Assembly: GCA_000149265.1 (NCBI GenBank)
Contig: CH003293.1
Coordinates: 1-64,000 of the forward strand
Origin: Ciona savignyi
Taxonomy: Eukaryota > Chordata > Ascidiacea > Phlebobranchia > Cionidae
Direction: 5' to 3'
DNA: 64,000 nt
Part shown: piece after piece, positions 13,501 to 26,200 of the stretch
Layout of the letters: every line of letters begins with the position of its first letter
Numbering within the stretch: the first letter of the stretch is position 1
Notes under the pieces: generated by a model
What the model was told of the DNA's origin: nothing
Databases searched by the model: none
Seen by the model: only the letters and a program-made list of their open reading frames with translations
Made by a program: the position numbers and the translations under genes

Positions 13501-13829
13501 TTAAGAAGCAAGCGCCAGGTGTTAGTAATCGTTACCTATTTATATAGAAAAAAATAAATCTAAAGATACTTATTTAAAGCCACATGCTTAATTTAAATAT
13601 TATCATTAAATCATGTCAAACACATGTGGTGTTATCTCAATGTCTGGTGCTAGACTATTTTTTAAATGGCGATTTGCTTTTTATTATTTAATGATATTTT
13701 ACCGTATTGTAAACCGTTGTTGTGAAGCCGACATATTTTAATTTCCTTATTGTAAGAACAATATATCTTTAGATAAAACCATCAAAAAAGGAACATTGCC
13801 TTTAAGCGATCTTTTATTTGAAAACGAAA
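7533..13829. other. Intergenic region between the lectin gene and Fezf
   Basis: Divergent interval between the lectin start (minus) and the Fezf start (plus). It must hold both promoters. Apart from one doubtful GPCR-like remnant (8969-9686), I see no convincing exon. The stretch 9800-13100 is less AT-rich than its surroundings and contains only short broken frames, which would suit regulatory DNA of a developmental gene, but no specific site is claimed. Confidence 0.55.
8969..9686 (+). pseudogene. Possible remnant of a rhodopsin-like GPCR (speculative)
   Basis: Two overlapping plus-strand frames (8969-9202 and 9138-9686) contain pieces resembling receptor segments. The first has NVFLLLSIVLLDSMAYI, like a second transmembrane helix with its aspartate. 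The second has LFTLSRYMHLYKLP, like the end of TM3, and a final SLMDPFVYW, like the NPxxY region of TM7. The frames are out of register, hydrophobic stretches are short, and a convincing TM1 and TM5 are missing. It may be chance similarity; the second frame is 182 codons, long for AT-rich non-coding DNA. Confidence 0.2.
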
Positions 13830-14571
13830 ATGAAAACGAAACCCCAGTTTTACATTGAAAATCTTCTGGCCGATAAAATCAAGACAAATTCATCGAATAA
13901 AAACGGTGAAATCGCCACGTCCAACTTTTCACCTGAAACAACATGTTCAGCAGATATGCAGAAACGAATACAAAAGGTTGGTACCATATTTTGTGTTTTA
14001 AATGTGAAATATAACTAGGTAAATTACAAGATAAAATACTGTTACTTCGAAAATTAGTTTTCTGGATTAGCGTAGTGATCTTCAAAATAAAAGGACAAGC
14101 TGTAGTGGAAAGTAAGTTGGTTGTGTATATATGGAGATATTTATTTTTCAAATCCGCGTCGATATTGATATTTAAAGATTTTGATCAAGTTAAAGGGATA
14201 GACTGCGCATGTGCAGCGAAATATGTAATTTTTATATCAGCAGTCAAAAGTCTTGTGTGGTATGTGCATAAACTGCTTGCATACACCTAAACAAAATGTA
14301 CAACTAAAAGATAACTTACGGCGTTTCAAAGCGATCGCATCATTATTTTTTTAATGACCAAGCAGCGTATTCCTTAACTTTTAAATCTAATATTTCTGGG
14401 AATACTTTATATTAAGTTTCTCTAAACAAACTTCAATAGTATTTAATTTTGATAAGCCTTCTAAAAAGAAACAATAAAAACTTTATTTTGTTGGGGCAAG
14501 ACTTCCGGTGACTTTTACTAAAAAATAACCCAAAAATATTGATTTAGTTATACCAACTGACTGTTCTGTTC

Positions 14572-14612
<41 letters not shown>

Positions 14613-17600
14613 TCAAATGTTATTCTGAAACGTATAAAGGACTCAAAACTATTAATTTGCTTTAAAGTTGTAGATTTATTTAATACAGAAAACTCTTACC
14701 TTGTATTTTGTAGATTTATTTAATACAGAAAACTCTGACCTTGCATTTTGTACAGAAACTCTGACCTTGAAAACTCTTTTTGGTAAATTTTAATTAAATA
14801 CAACGAACATTATTTTCCAATGAATTTGTTTGTTTAGTTAATAATTTGGTTTGGTCATTTTATACTTTGCTTGTAACAAAATATTAAAAGAAACGTTTTT
14901 TTTAATTTGTCATTCTAGTAATTTTTTGAGGTAAAATAAAAACAAAAATGCAAAACTGCCTAATCGCTTAAATTTTTACCGAATTGACAGGACCGACAGT
15001 AAGTTTTTCTTGACCGCAAGGTAAGTGATATTGATCGCTGGTAATGATGGTGGGAAAGTTGAAATGTTTAAGCTGTTCTCATAAATTGTTCACTACTATG
15101 AGACGCTGTAGTTTTATATTTGCCCAGCACGAGAATGGATTAGATTGTTTCGCCGCAGCTAGTCAATCAATTCATTTCAATTGGGCCAATTACAACATAA
15201 AAATCCATGTTTCTTTAAGGGCGAATCCGTCAGCTGCCACTCTTCCGATGTCTACTTTGCGGTCAGTGGTGAGGACAAGGCTCGAAATAGGTCGTGCTCA
15301 CCCCTTCCGCCTTCCAATTCCGAGAATAACTCGAATGTTAAGTCCAACGAGATTAGCGCGTTGTTCAGGAACGACCGACAGCAGATTCTTTCTGCTCACA
15401 ACTTGCAAGAATATGGACGTGAAGTACGTGGTTGGATAAGTCCTCCCAGCGACCCCATCTTAACACATAAAACACTTTGTTTTGACCCGTTTTCGGACAT
15501 CCTCGAAGAACGACTGAAAGGAAGCGAAGGTATAAAACCAGTCGGCGAATTCCTTAAAGAAAATAGCTCGGGCCTTTCACAGCATGTTAGTAAATATCCT
15601 TCAACAACGGAATGTGCGGCATGTAATATCGTAGGAGGGACCAGATTTCGAACCGGACAAAATACAATGTCGTATCTTTCACCACTAATGCATCCAACTC
15701 CATGGTGGGGGGCACACCATGCATTGGCGGCTCTAGCAATGCGCCAGGAAGCTTTAAAATCTATCAATTCATTTCCCGGTTATTTATTTCCAACGCAGTC
15801 TGTCCGTCTACTGGAAAGAACTTCCGTTGGGTACACAGCTTCATATTTTGGTCTACCGAAATGTGGCCAAATAAATGACTTTGTAAATGACCGAAATAAA
15901 ATTTCGAAATTTTCCGAAGGAAAGTGTACGGACCTAAACGCATTACACAACGTCTCGAATACGTCTCAGGTTTTGCGGCAAGAGAATCCACAAACGTCGG
16001 GTTTTACTTCCGGCGAGAAATATATCCACACCGATCTACGCGTCGGCCATATTGTGCAAAATAGTCACCGACACGAAGAAGTGTCTGACGTGGCTTCGGG
16101 AGGTTTCAACGGGATTGATTCTTCAGGTGTTGAATCTTGTTTGTCCGATGGATCAGTTTTATCAGCAAAATCGACGGACACTTGCCCGGAGATCACAAGA
16201 CCAGGATATCAAATTAATACGAGATACGGAGGGGCGACAAAGAAATGCAATTTCACATGCGCTGTAAGTATGTACATTTAACTAAGAAACGGCGTACGGG
16301 GTTAACGTACCTAATCTTTTTTGAAAATATTTTACATTTATAGGCTAAAGAAGTGTTATTATTAAATCATGTCAATTACAGATTTGCGGAAAGGCGTTCA
16401 AGGCACAATACAATTTGACCCGACATATGCCGGTACATACCGGCGCCCGACCTTTCGTTTGTAAAGTTTGTGGCAAGGGTTTCAGACAAGCCAGCACGCT
16501 GTGTCGGCACAAGATCATACATACTAAGGTAACGCTTCCTTCCTGAAAGCTTTGAATGTAAGGGGACGTATTTGATATGTTTATAAATATTTATAAGCAT
16601 CCAAAGCCGTTTGAAAACGCACATCATAGAATAAGGTGCGGATTTCGTTGACGGTTTATAAAATAATAATTTGCAACCCTGTACAAGCATATATGGTAAG
16701 AGCTTCCTGAATGACACGCAAGTTTAAATACCTCGGGGTTCGCTACAAACTGTTCTCCTAAGCTACGACTCGACGCACACGCAAACCACGATTAGCTTAT
16801 TTAAAGTACGGCCGGCTATTTTAATCCCATACACGCAAGGTGTAAGACGGAAATCAGTTTAGACAAGAATCAAAACGTAAAGTAAAAACAGGTTATGCAT
16901 TATCATCTCCTGTCAAAACGCTTAATCAGATTAATGGGTTGCTCGACAGAACCTCAAATTTAATATAATAAACCTGAGTTCGCGCACAATTACGATTTAA
17001 TTTTTCCAAAAGTGCTTGTTTTTAAGAATTCAAAATTATCCTAAACATATAAATGATCCATGATCACTGTAAGCATAGGAAAGCAACACGACGTACTGGA
17101 CGAAGTTTTCTCCCCGATACATGTCGTTTTGTAACATTCTTTCGAAACCTGAAGTGTGGCCAAGGACCCGGGTAACTTTTAGGCTTGTTTGTCTAAAACA
17201 CGTTAAAATACAATGAGAAACCAAACAAAAGAATATGTGACAAATTATATTACTTATGTTTTAGGTGGTAATTATAAAATAAGCTTTTTAACATAATAAC
17301 ACATCCATTTTGTATTGGGCCTTTAGGCTATAGGGTAAAAAAGATAATAAATAAATAAACTGCAATGACGATAATTTATTGGAAGGTTAGTTTAGTAAAA
17401 GCGATTTTCACTTAATTGCTGCAAATTTATTATTGCGTTTGTTACTTCGATTGTTGGTAGGATTAAGCGCTGGAAACTTACACCTTTAATTAAAATAGCG
17501 CAAAACACGTTAATTACTTTATGCAAAGGACCCATCTCAACAAACTTTTTCATCGCTCAATTTTTGAGCTTCTGCTACTTTCCAAAAATAATTTTGTCTT

Positions 17601-19955
17601 CGTAATATATTGGGAAAACGAACTTTCAAAATTAAAAAAAACATTTCACCTCCCTTTTGTCATATTGTGGGATATATTCTCCCCTTAACATTCGATGTAA
17701 ACGACTGTGGTCCAGAAAATATAATGATATTTTAACTTAAAAGTTGGAAAAAGATGTTATTAATATATTCCAATTAACATACACAAATAGCCACATTTAT
17801 GTTATATAGTTTTCGAGTAAAGTTTACAATTGTTAATGTTCGCTGAATGGCATTTTTGGTTTTTATTCATAAAACAGTGACTGTATAGACTTATACGACA
17901 GACTAAAAATAGAATGTCTAAACATCCGATGTTAATTATGGAACTTAAAATGATGAACTCAACGGAATATATCGTATGCGACCATCGTTATACATATCAT
18001 CGTCACCGCAGAGGTCAATCGACAGAATATCGTTTAGTACATACGGGTGGACTGGCGTTATTGCTGTTAGATAGATATAAAGCGTTGGGCAATGCTGCAT
18101 CTTGAAACGAGCCATTTGAAACCAGAAACTTAAAAGAACGTGTGTTTTTTTAAATCATGCCCCGCTTTGATCTTGTGACGGGTTTGTCACTATATATATA
18201 TAATTATTGTTTGGTAGTGGAATGCTGAAGTATGAGTCGGCCGTGTTAATCGTTCGGACATAGGTCACTTTGACATGATACGTTTATTTTTTGTCATTGG
18301 ATATTGTTCGACTGAAAAGGTTAGAAACCACGGTTTTAAATCCGCGAAGTTTATCTGATAAAATCGTTTGGTCGATGGGCGCCTACCCTGTATAATCTTC
18401 TACATTTTATACAGGAGAAACCGCACAAATGCGGTATATGCGGGAAGGCGTTCAATCGGAGCTCGACCCTTAACACACACATGCGAATACACAGTCAGGA
18501 TTGACGGCCCGTATACTTGGTCGATATATGTGGCCAAGGGCTTTCACCAGCAAAGGGGAAATTACAAAAACCACAGACTTGACCCACAGTACAGAAAAGC
18601 AGTTTAAATGTTCGATTTGTGGAAAAGCATTTCACCAAGTAAGTAGCTCATGTGACTGTAAAAATATTCCTTATAAAACAAACAATCTAAATTCTCGTAA
18701 TCATTTTGACGGAACCTTTGTTTTCCTTTTTGAGGAGATGATTTCTGCATCGTCTCGGGTGTCACCTACACTTTGCCGCTTTGCCTTTCATTTATCACCA
18801 GAATTTTTGTCGAAATTGACTGGTTTTTAGAAAATGCCTCTCAGAATTATACAATAAAATAAAAACAATAATAATAACACAAGAAAATAGCTCTTACTGT
18901 AGGTTAGCGACATCCAACGGTACGAAAACAAACTTTATAAATACTATAAAGTGTAAGCAACTTATGGTTAAGCTCCAGATTTTGTAAAATTTATGTTTCG
19001 GTTAGGTAATTTATCTTAAAGTATTTTCGTGATTGGACCACGCCTACTACAACGACATAGCTTTACCTAAACATACACCACATTATTAGAGTTACTCCCC
19101 ATAAGCTACTAATCACAATTCACATTATTAATATCTATTTACCTAACAACCTAAAACTAAAACTTTTGAACTATATTAATATATTAAACTATATTAATAT
19201 CTAAATTTTTATTTTAGGCTTTTTCGGTGGTAAACTGATTTAGTTTAGCTGTCTATTTTTTTTTGATTATGAGCCTACATACTTTTACAAATTCCTTCTA
19301 AATTTATAGCAAATTGTCTAACACACTCCCAAATTTTCGGCTAACAAACAATATTCAAATAAAACAACCAACTTCAAGTAAACAATGACTTGTCGTATAC
19401 GCTCAGTGAATATTTTATTAGCTAAGTTTTCATTAATTGTATCCCGGGTGTTAGTAAATCTATATAAGTAACATTAAACCGTACATAACAATGGTTGAAA
19501 CGCGAAGTTTGATTTCATTATGATATTATACCTAAACTGGAACGCATACAATACGTATTTATGTTCTAAGCAAACAAACACTTCTTATCTAAAATAAAAA
19601 TATAGTCATGTTACAAAGTACTAGTGACAGGCAACTAGTTGGCATGGGGATGGTTTGATAGTTTCTGTAAATAACGTATCGATTAGAAATTACTTTTAAA
19701 ATTATTAACTAATTTTTACCAAATGTTTGCATAGAGATTAAAAATTTAGAATAGATCCACAGTTTTGCCAGTTTAAATTTGAAATATAAAAGAATAACTC
19801 TTTTACAGGTATACAACCTTACTTTCCACATGCACACACACAAGGAGATAAAGCCGTTCACTTGCTCTGTGTGTGGCAAGGGTTTTTGCAGAAATTTCGA
19901 CTTAAAAAAGCACACCAGGAAGCTCCACGGCAAGACAGCACGAAAAACGGGATGA
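13830..19955 (+). CDS. Fezf: Fezf-type zinc finger transcription factor (frame broken in finger 4)
   Basis: Five exons: 13830-13976, 15220-16263, 16382-16528, 18415-18638 and 19809-19955, all joined in phase 0 with GT-AG introns. Exon 1 carries FYIENLL, a perfect match to the Eh1 pattern FxIxx(I/L)L used to recruit Groucho/TLE co-repressors. Exon 2 encodes a long unstructured region. Six C2H2 fingers follow: [57 protein letters not shown], a damaged finger 4, [19 protein letters not shown] and [19 protein letters not shown]. The order and residues match vertebrate FEZF1/2, nuclear repressors that pattern forebrain and olfactory or subcortical neurons. Exon 4 is 224 bp, about 8 bp longer than the vertebrate pattern predicts, and in frame it stops just after finger 3. 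Either the assembly is wrong there or the gene is mutated. Stop TGA at 19953-19955. Confidence 0.9.
14574..14610. repeat. (TA)n microsatellite in Fezf intron 1
   Basis: About 18 TA units. Confidence 0.9.
14671..14770. repeat. 40-bp tandem repeat, about 2.4 copies
   Basis: Units start at 14671 and 14711 (TAGATTTATTTAATACAGAA, then AACTCT(T/G)ACCTTG(T/C)ATTTTG), followed by a shortened third unit from 14751. The copies differ at only a few bases. Located in Fezf intron 1. Confidence 0.85.
16529..18414. other. Fezf intron 3, nothing coding seen
   Basis: A 1.9-kb AT-rich intron. The only structure noted is a degenerate SINE-like stretch near 18170-18275. Confidence 0.6.
18170..18275 (-). mobile_element. 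Degenerate tRNA-like SINE fragment
   Basis: The plus-strand text GAGTCGGCCGTGTTAATCGTTCGGA resembles the stretch at 60583-60609, which on the minus strand looks like the 5' half of a Ser/Leu-type tRNA. The match is partial. Confidence 0.3.
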
Positions 19956-19994
19956 AGATTTCATTTCACTCCGCGTATTTTTCGGATTCATTTT

Positions 19995-20000
19995 TTTATT
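19995..20000 (-). terminator. COG5 poly(A) signal AATAAA
   Basis: AATAAA on the minus strand, about 230 bp past the COG5 stop and only 40 bp from the Fezf stop codon. Use of this site would make the two 3' ends overlap or abut. Confidence 0.55.
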
Positions 20001-20231
20001 GTCACACTGGTGTAAAATATTTCCACATCTAAGAAATTCTTAGAATACAAATTTTATACCAAAAATACAATACACCAAGTTGGACAAATATATTTTAAAA
20101 ATGCGTGTAAATATCGTTGTATTATCCGTACAGTACATACCATACACGAAGCAATATTTAGCAGGTTTATAAGTATAGGCGAAATATGATATATGTAAGA
20201 GATTTCCTCGAGTAATAATACATCACATGCT

Positions 20232-23200
20232 CTAGTTTGCATATTGTTCCATTCCCTTCTGGAGCAGTTTCACCATGATCGGGTAAACGTCGGAGAATTC
20301 GGTGCCTTGTCGAGACCGCACGGAGTTCACGTAGCTCTCCAGCGCCCCCCGGAGCATATTCAGTCGCTCCTTCTCGCTCGAGTGCTCGTCGAGCCATTTA
20401 CTGTATCTGCTCACCGACCATTCCATTACCTGCGCGATGTAATCGAGTTTAAACTTTTTTCCCTAAAAGTCTCTTCAAGTTGTTGTTGTGGCGTGAATGA
20501 GCAATCGTAAATTGCATGCACGTACCACGTCAAGGAAATTCTATTTACCAGGAGTAAATCTAATTCGATGGTTTTCAATGGTCGTTTTTTTCCCGGAGTT
20601 GTGGGTTAGTCAACAAATTTCCACAACTTTAAATTCAGAAAAGCATCTTGTTTTCTAAAATCGATTACCTGGTACGGCGGTCTGACGTCGGCTGGTGCTC
20701 GTGAAAAGAGGAAGTGGAGCGCGGTGCTAAAGGGTATTACGTCACCGAACGACGGGGAATCTCCAATGACATCATTGCTTTGGAAGAGCAGCGGTCGAAA
20801 AGCTCGCAACAGGCGATATGAAGCACCGAGGTCGGTGACACGTCTGCACAGTGGTGAGATCGCGAGCTCCATCTGTGGTTAAAGTGGTAGCGGTGTTTGC
20901 GCGGGTTATTATTAGTGATTTCTTTTTTTAGTCAGGCTGTGTTCCGAACCCGTGATGGTTGGACCATTGACTGGGTTCGTGTATAAACTCAGTACACGAA
21001 GACAATTGGCCTCATTCTGGCGTTACTGCATTGCTTTTGATGTGTTCAGTTTGAGATGATGCATAAGCGTTAATAACGGTTGGGTGCAGAATGAATTCTT
21101 ATACAAAATAATATATAAAAATAATGTCAGTGACAAACCGATCGCTGGATCGAGTGATAAGATGCCACGTAGCCTTCCCCGATAAATATAACAAACTAGA
21201 TTTTATATCCAATACTTATATTGTTTTCGTAATTCGCAACGCTGGTGTTTGGGTAACAGACCTTCAAACGTAAATTAGTGCATAAACCTCACCTATACTG
21301 TGCAGGATATCGCAATCCATATTTACCTCTTAACGCAGATTAATCGCGGTATATTCATTCTTGCTTTAATTACTAAGAATCCCTTCGGGTCTAATATCTT
21401 AGTCGATTAGTTTCGTATTTAAAACTTTTTATCGATTGTTATACAGGGGAAATATAAAGATATAATTTAATATTCCCGAATGACCCGTTTGGTTTCCAAT
21501 TCACTGTTGTTACGAATATATGATATGTGCATTTATTACGTTGTTTCTTTAAGAAGAAACTGATGGACTGAACAATAATAAAGTTTGTCAGCATCTGGTC
21601 TATTCTTTGCTGGCAAACATTCCGAAAAATTTCAACACGACTGGACAAACTTGTTAAAATCGATGTCGAACCGCTAGTTTCGTTTCCCAAGTTTTCCACT
21701 TTAAATTTAATCAATGCACACCTGGAACAGTGTTAGAAAGCCCCACACGCATCTTGATGCAATGCAATTAAGGCCGGGGCGACAACAATTCAATTAAAGG
21801 TTTGTATAATTGAAGATCGATACAACTAAGAACTATGTCCAATTGGTGTCAGATGGTGTCGACCACCATATTTGAAATTACTTCATACTCGTGATGGATG
21901 ACGGAGAAGATCATACGATTGGTGATTGAAGTGGGAATTATGGTGGAAACACATTATTAAATCAATGTTTGGCATTAACACTGAATCAATGTTTGGGATT
22001 TTTTCAAAACCGATATTATGAAGACGTCAATGCATTCGGGTGCGATTGTACTTTAATTAATTTTTCCAATAATAAAATTAATGGATAATATGAAGTGATC
22101 TATCCAGCCTGGCGTTATAGTTCAATCGAGATTTTCATAATATGAGTTTTGCAAATTTGCCGAACATTGATACGCAGCAGCATGAAATCAGTGACAACCA
22201 GTCGGGAAGCCTGAAATCTCTGCAAAGCTTCCTCGGCTGTTGAATAATTAATCAGAGCCAGCAACCCACCTGCGCAAAATCTGCGGCGAGTTTCATCTTT
22301 CCGCCCTCGCTGAGTGGAGTGAGGAGACTGGCGTGGCGGACAAATAGGTCGATCGCGCGATGACCAAGCGGGAGAAGGCTGAAATCATTTCTATATTAGA
22401 AGCCCGATTTATTAGATCTATCGATCGCAGCATAATTGTTGTGCAGCAATTTTATCTTGCAGCTCGTTGCGTAACACACATCACGTGTTTGAATGCACGC
22501 AATAACAAACCGGTACAACTTGGAATATTCATTTTATCCAAGAGCTGGGACAACGACAGTGGTTTCGTCACGGCACCTTGTTCTAACAGACAGACTGGCG
22601 TACTATATGGTGCTGTATGTTTAACATTACTTTAATTTTTAAAGGATCCGTTTAAACTCATTTGTGCCTTGCCTTCGGACACAACAACGCAAACAGTGGA
22701 TCAATCAATGCCAGCTGTCAAATACCAAACTTAATAATTCACTGTCATGAAATGTATGATATACACATCTGCTTTGTGATAGAATGAACCATTAATGGGG
22801 GAATTGTTACTTACCCAGATTAACTAACACCCGGGATGCAATTAATGAAAACTTAGTTAATAACATATTCACTGAGCGTCAGCCCTTGTACAAGAGAAAG
22901 ATAAGCTCCCAGTCATTTGTCAGAATATTAAATTCCCGCACTCGTGTTGCGAAAATGACTGCATTGTATTTCAGTGTAGAAACTATGGCGGTGTAGTAAC
23001 GCCCGCAAGACTAGATCGGGGTACTTTACCTTTCCATTACGAAGTCCTTGAAAGTAAACTGGCTAAAATGGTCCTTGACCACCCTTGATAAAAAGTCCCG
23101 CAGTTCTTTCACGTAGAGTGAGCACAGGGTGTTCCCCGAAACTGAATCTACATCACTGCAAGGATAAAAAATGCATGTTAATAAACAATGGTGAAAACAA

Positions 23201-26200
23201 TGTAAATTGTATGTTGTTTTGGGTTTCATCTTGCGCATATGTTTCTATACATTATAGAACATTGGCCTTACCAAATTACAACTGCGTTTTTTAGAATGTT
23301 AATACGGTTGCGTGATGTGAGATTACTTTCAATATTTTAAGCTTCGTTCTGTTGTAACGACAGTTTTGTTGTTTCGAAACACTATTGCGCCCAGAAGCAC
23401 AAACGTACACCAGAAGGGTCAACATATATTTTTAAAAAACTAATATTTTGAAAGAGGAACATTTTGTGGCAATAAATATAAAAAATTCCAACAACCACCG
23501 ACTTACACGTCAAAATCCTCGTTGTGCATTGTGAGCACGATGGCCTCGACCGCATCGGCGACAGAAGACACAAGAGGCTGCACCGCCCCAGCCATCAGAA
23601 GTGACAAACATTCCGTGGATGCTCGGACGGTTTCAATTGCTTCTAATTGGAGGCCTCGTTGCTCAGCTAAAAGCTGGTGGACACAAAAAATAGGGGTGAT
23701 GTTAATACAATACACAGCCATCAACCGCACAAAAGTTCGGCGCGAATAATCACTTCGCCTCGTGAAAGCAAGATTGCAGCCGCGATGATAAACATTTACT
23801 CTCAAGTCCATGTCACTTTTGGATGAATGAATCATGGCATTTATTTCAGGGTTGATGGAGTTTATACGAGCAACTTACCTTCAACAGGGACTTCTGGAGT
23901 ATGTAGAGTGAATTAACAACAGCGATGTTCCTGCTTTGAGCCGTGGTGGGAGGGGCAATGACTTGACTTGCGTCACCTTGTGTTTGGATCTGTATATACC
24001 GAACCACATTAAGCAATGTGTGGTCATCAGGTGATAACACAACACTCTATGTTGTAGAATTGGACAATTAGATACGAGCGTGTGACAATTGACAAGCTGA
24101 TGATTGTAGGCTTTTGGGAAGTTCGAATGTAATGTATTGTTCTCATTACACAAATATGGTTTATACAAAAATGCATGCAGTAGTCTGTTATCTGTATAAG
24201 TTGATTACGATCTCCCAACTCTGCGCACAATTTGTAACAACAAAACCGTGTTAAATTGCAATCAATAGTGAGTGTATGGCCACATATTCATTATTCGTTC
24301 TGTAATGAGAATATGAAGAACCGATGTAATTTCAGGCTATAAAAGCTGCGGGGAGTGACAGTGATATACATATGCTTCAATTAGAACAGCAGTGCAGACT
24401 GACCCAGAACCCGTTATACATTATTTAGTATAAATTACGTCAGAAAGCAGCATGTAGCGGCTAAAAATAAGCGATAAGCCGAAAATTAGATTATTGGCGA
24501 AGGGCCAATGGGATTAGTATCTTGTAACGGGGAGCGACCGGCCTCTTGATTATTGACAGATACAGGGTTGATTATTTCGCGCGAAAAGCAGTCATAAATC
24601 GCTGTAATGGAAAACGTACTCGCTTTGGCTATTAAGGCTAGCGTGCGGCGTCCTATACAAGTCATTGTTCACATTGAAGTTGGTTGTTTTATTTGAGAAG
24701 TGCGGGAATCACATTGTAATCAAGTGGGAATATTAAGTACTTCTCACACATCCTGGTCATAGCAATAAATAAAGTAATTTAATCAATCGTACCTACAGTG
24801 AAATGGTATTGGTGACACACTATTTGATACAAACCAGTGCTTGACAAAATCTAAAGTAAATCAGAAAATAGCCGGGTTTAGACTACTTTCACAGTGCGGT
24901 TCGCTGTTTTTGCGATTTCCCCCCACGGTTATGTTGAAACAACCACAGCAACTTCAAACACACGCGGGGCTTCAGAATATTCTTACAAGAACTCCTATTA
25001 ATCAATCATGGCTCGTCTCTCTATACAAGTCCGATCGTAGATACAGTAGAACCATATGCTCCGTTTGGTCTTATATCCATGGAAATCGGACGTAAATTCC
25101 GCGGCAAATGACGTTATTATTAGCGACTGCGTGGTAAGTGGTATCACGAATGAGTCTATTTCTATAGCGGCACGTTAAATAATTCATGCATTGGCGCAGC
25201 TGCTGCAGAAATGAGGTATTACAAACGTAATGGACGCGACCGATTAACCATGGTCAAATGTTGTCGTCGACAGCGGGTGGATTGAACTGGGTGTTGGGAA
25301 TAACTGGTGGCGGGTTGGATGATACGATGTAAAAATTTGTCCGGCCCGATGGTCTAGCGGTTAAGTGCGTCGCCTTTCAATCGAAAGGTTGCAGGTGCGA
25401 AACTGGTCGATAGCTAGTCGGTTGTGTCCTTGGGCAAGGCACTTTACGGACATTGCCTGAACCCAGCGGATTAATGGGTTCTACCAAATTGAAGGAACGT
25501 GTCTATCATATACAACACACTGCAATAACTCCGGTAACCCGACGATGGGCGCGAGGTGATCTGACGATTGCCCGTGTGATAGCCCCCTAGGTTTTCCCAT
25601 TCACGGGGATAAACATGAATATCCTAAAAATTAGTTTTAAAATGTGTCGTAAATTACGTTGACACGCCCTGCGGATCCTACGTTCTACAAACTTAAGATC
25701 GTCAAAAGAAAGCAAGAAGAAATCCCCTAATCTGACGCTGGGACCCGTATTTCCTGGCTGCAAGTGTTCTACATTCGCTTCCTACAGCACCTCATACAAT
25801 GCAACACCAATAGAATTTACCAGCTGTTCCGACTTCACCGCGAAAAGTTGAATGGTTTTAGCGACGTTTTTGGCCACAGAACTTCCAAGGGCGGGATCCA
25901 CACTTGCAACATTTAATTCACTGAAATGACAATTATTTACTTTTTTCTCACCATACTTTATTGTGATTTTGTACAAACACCCAAAAATATTAATAATTAA
26001 AAGACGCAAAAAATGGTCAAATAATATCGAGAAAAATGTGATGCTGCCGTTCCACAGTCGATGGAAGATTACACGAAATTACATTAATTGCAATTATAAT
26101 AGAAACTAATTTAGAACTGCAAATCCTTCCAGGAACAATATGCTAAAATCGATCGTCGCGGAATTTATTCGGCATTAATTTCACACCTTTGAATTGTCTT

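Noticed and set aside
15044..15439. Plus-strand frame beginning [10 protein letters not shown] upstream of and overlapping Fezf exon 2
   Set aside because: It lies in the wrong frame for the zinc finger protein and overlaps the exon that joins in phase to exon 1.
20244..20510. Plus-strand frame over the last COG5 exon
   Set aside because: Shadow of COG5 coding sequence; no supporting features.
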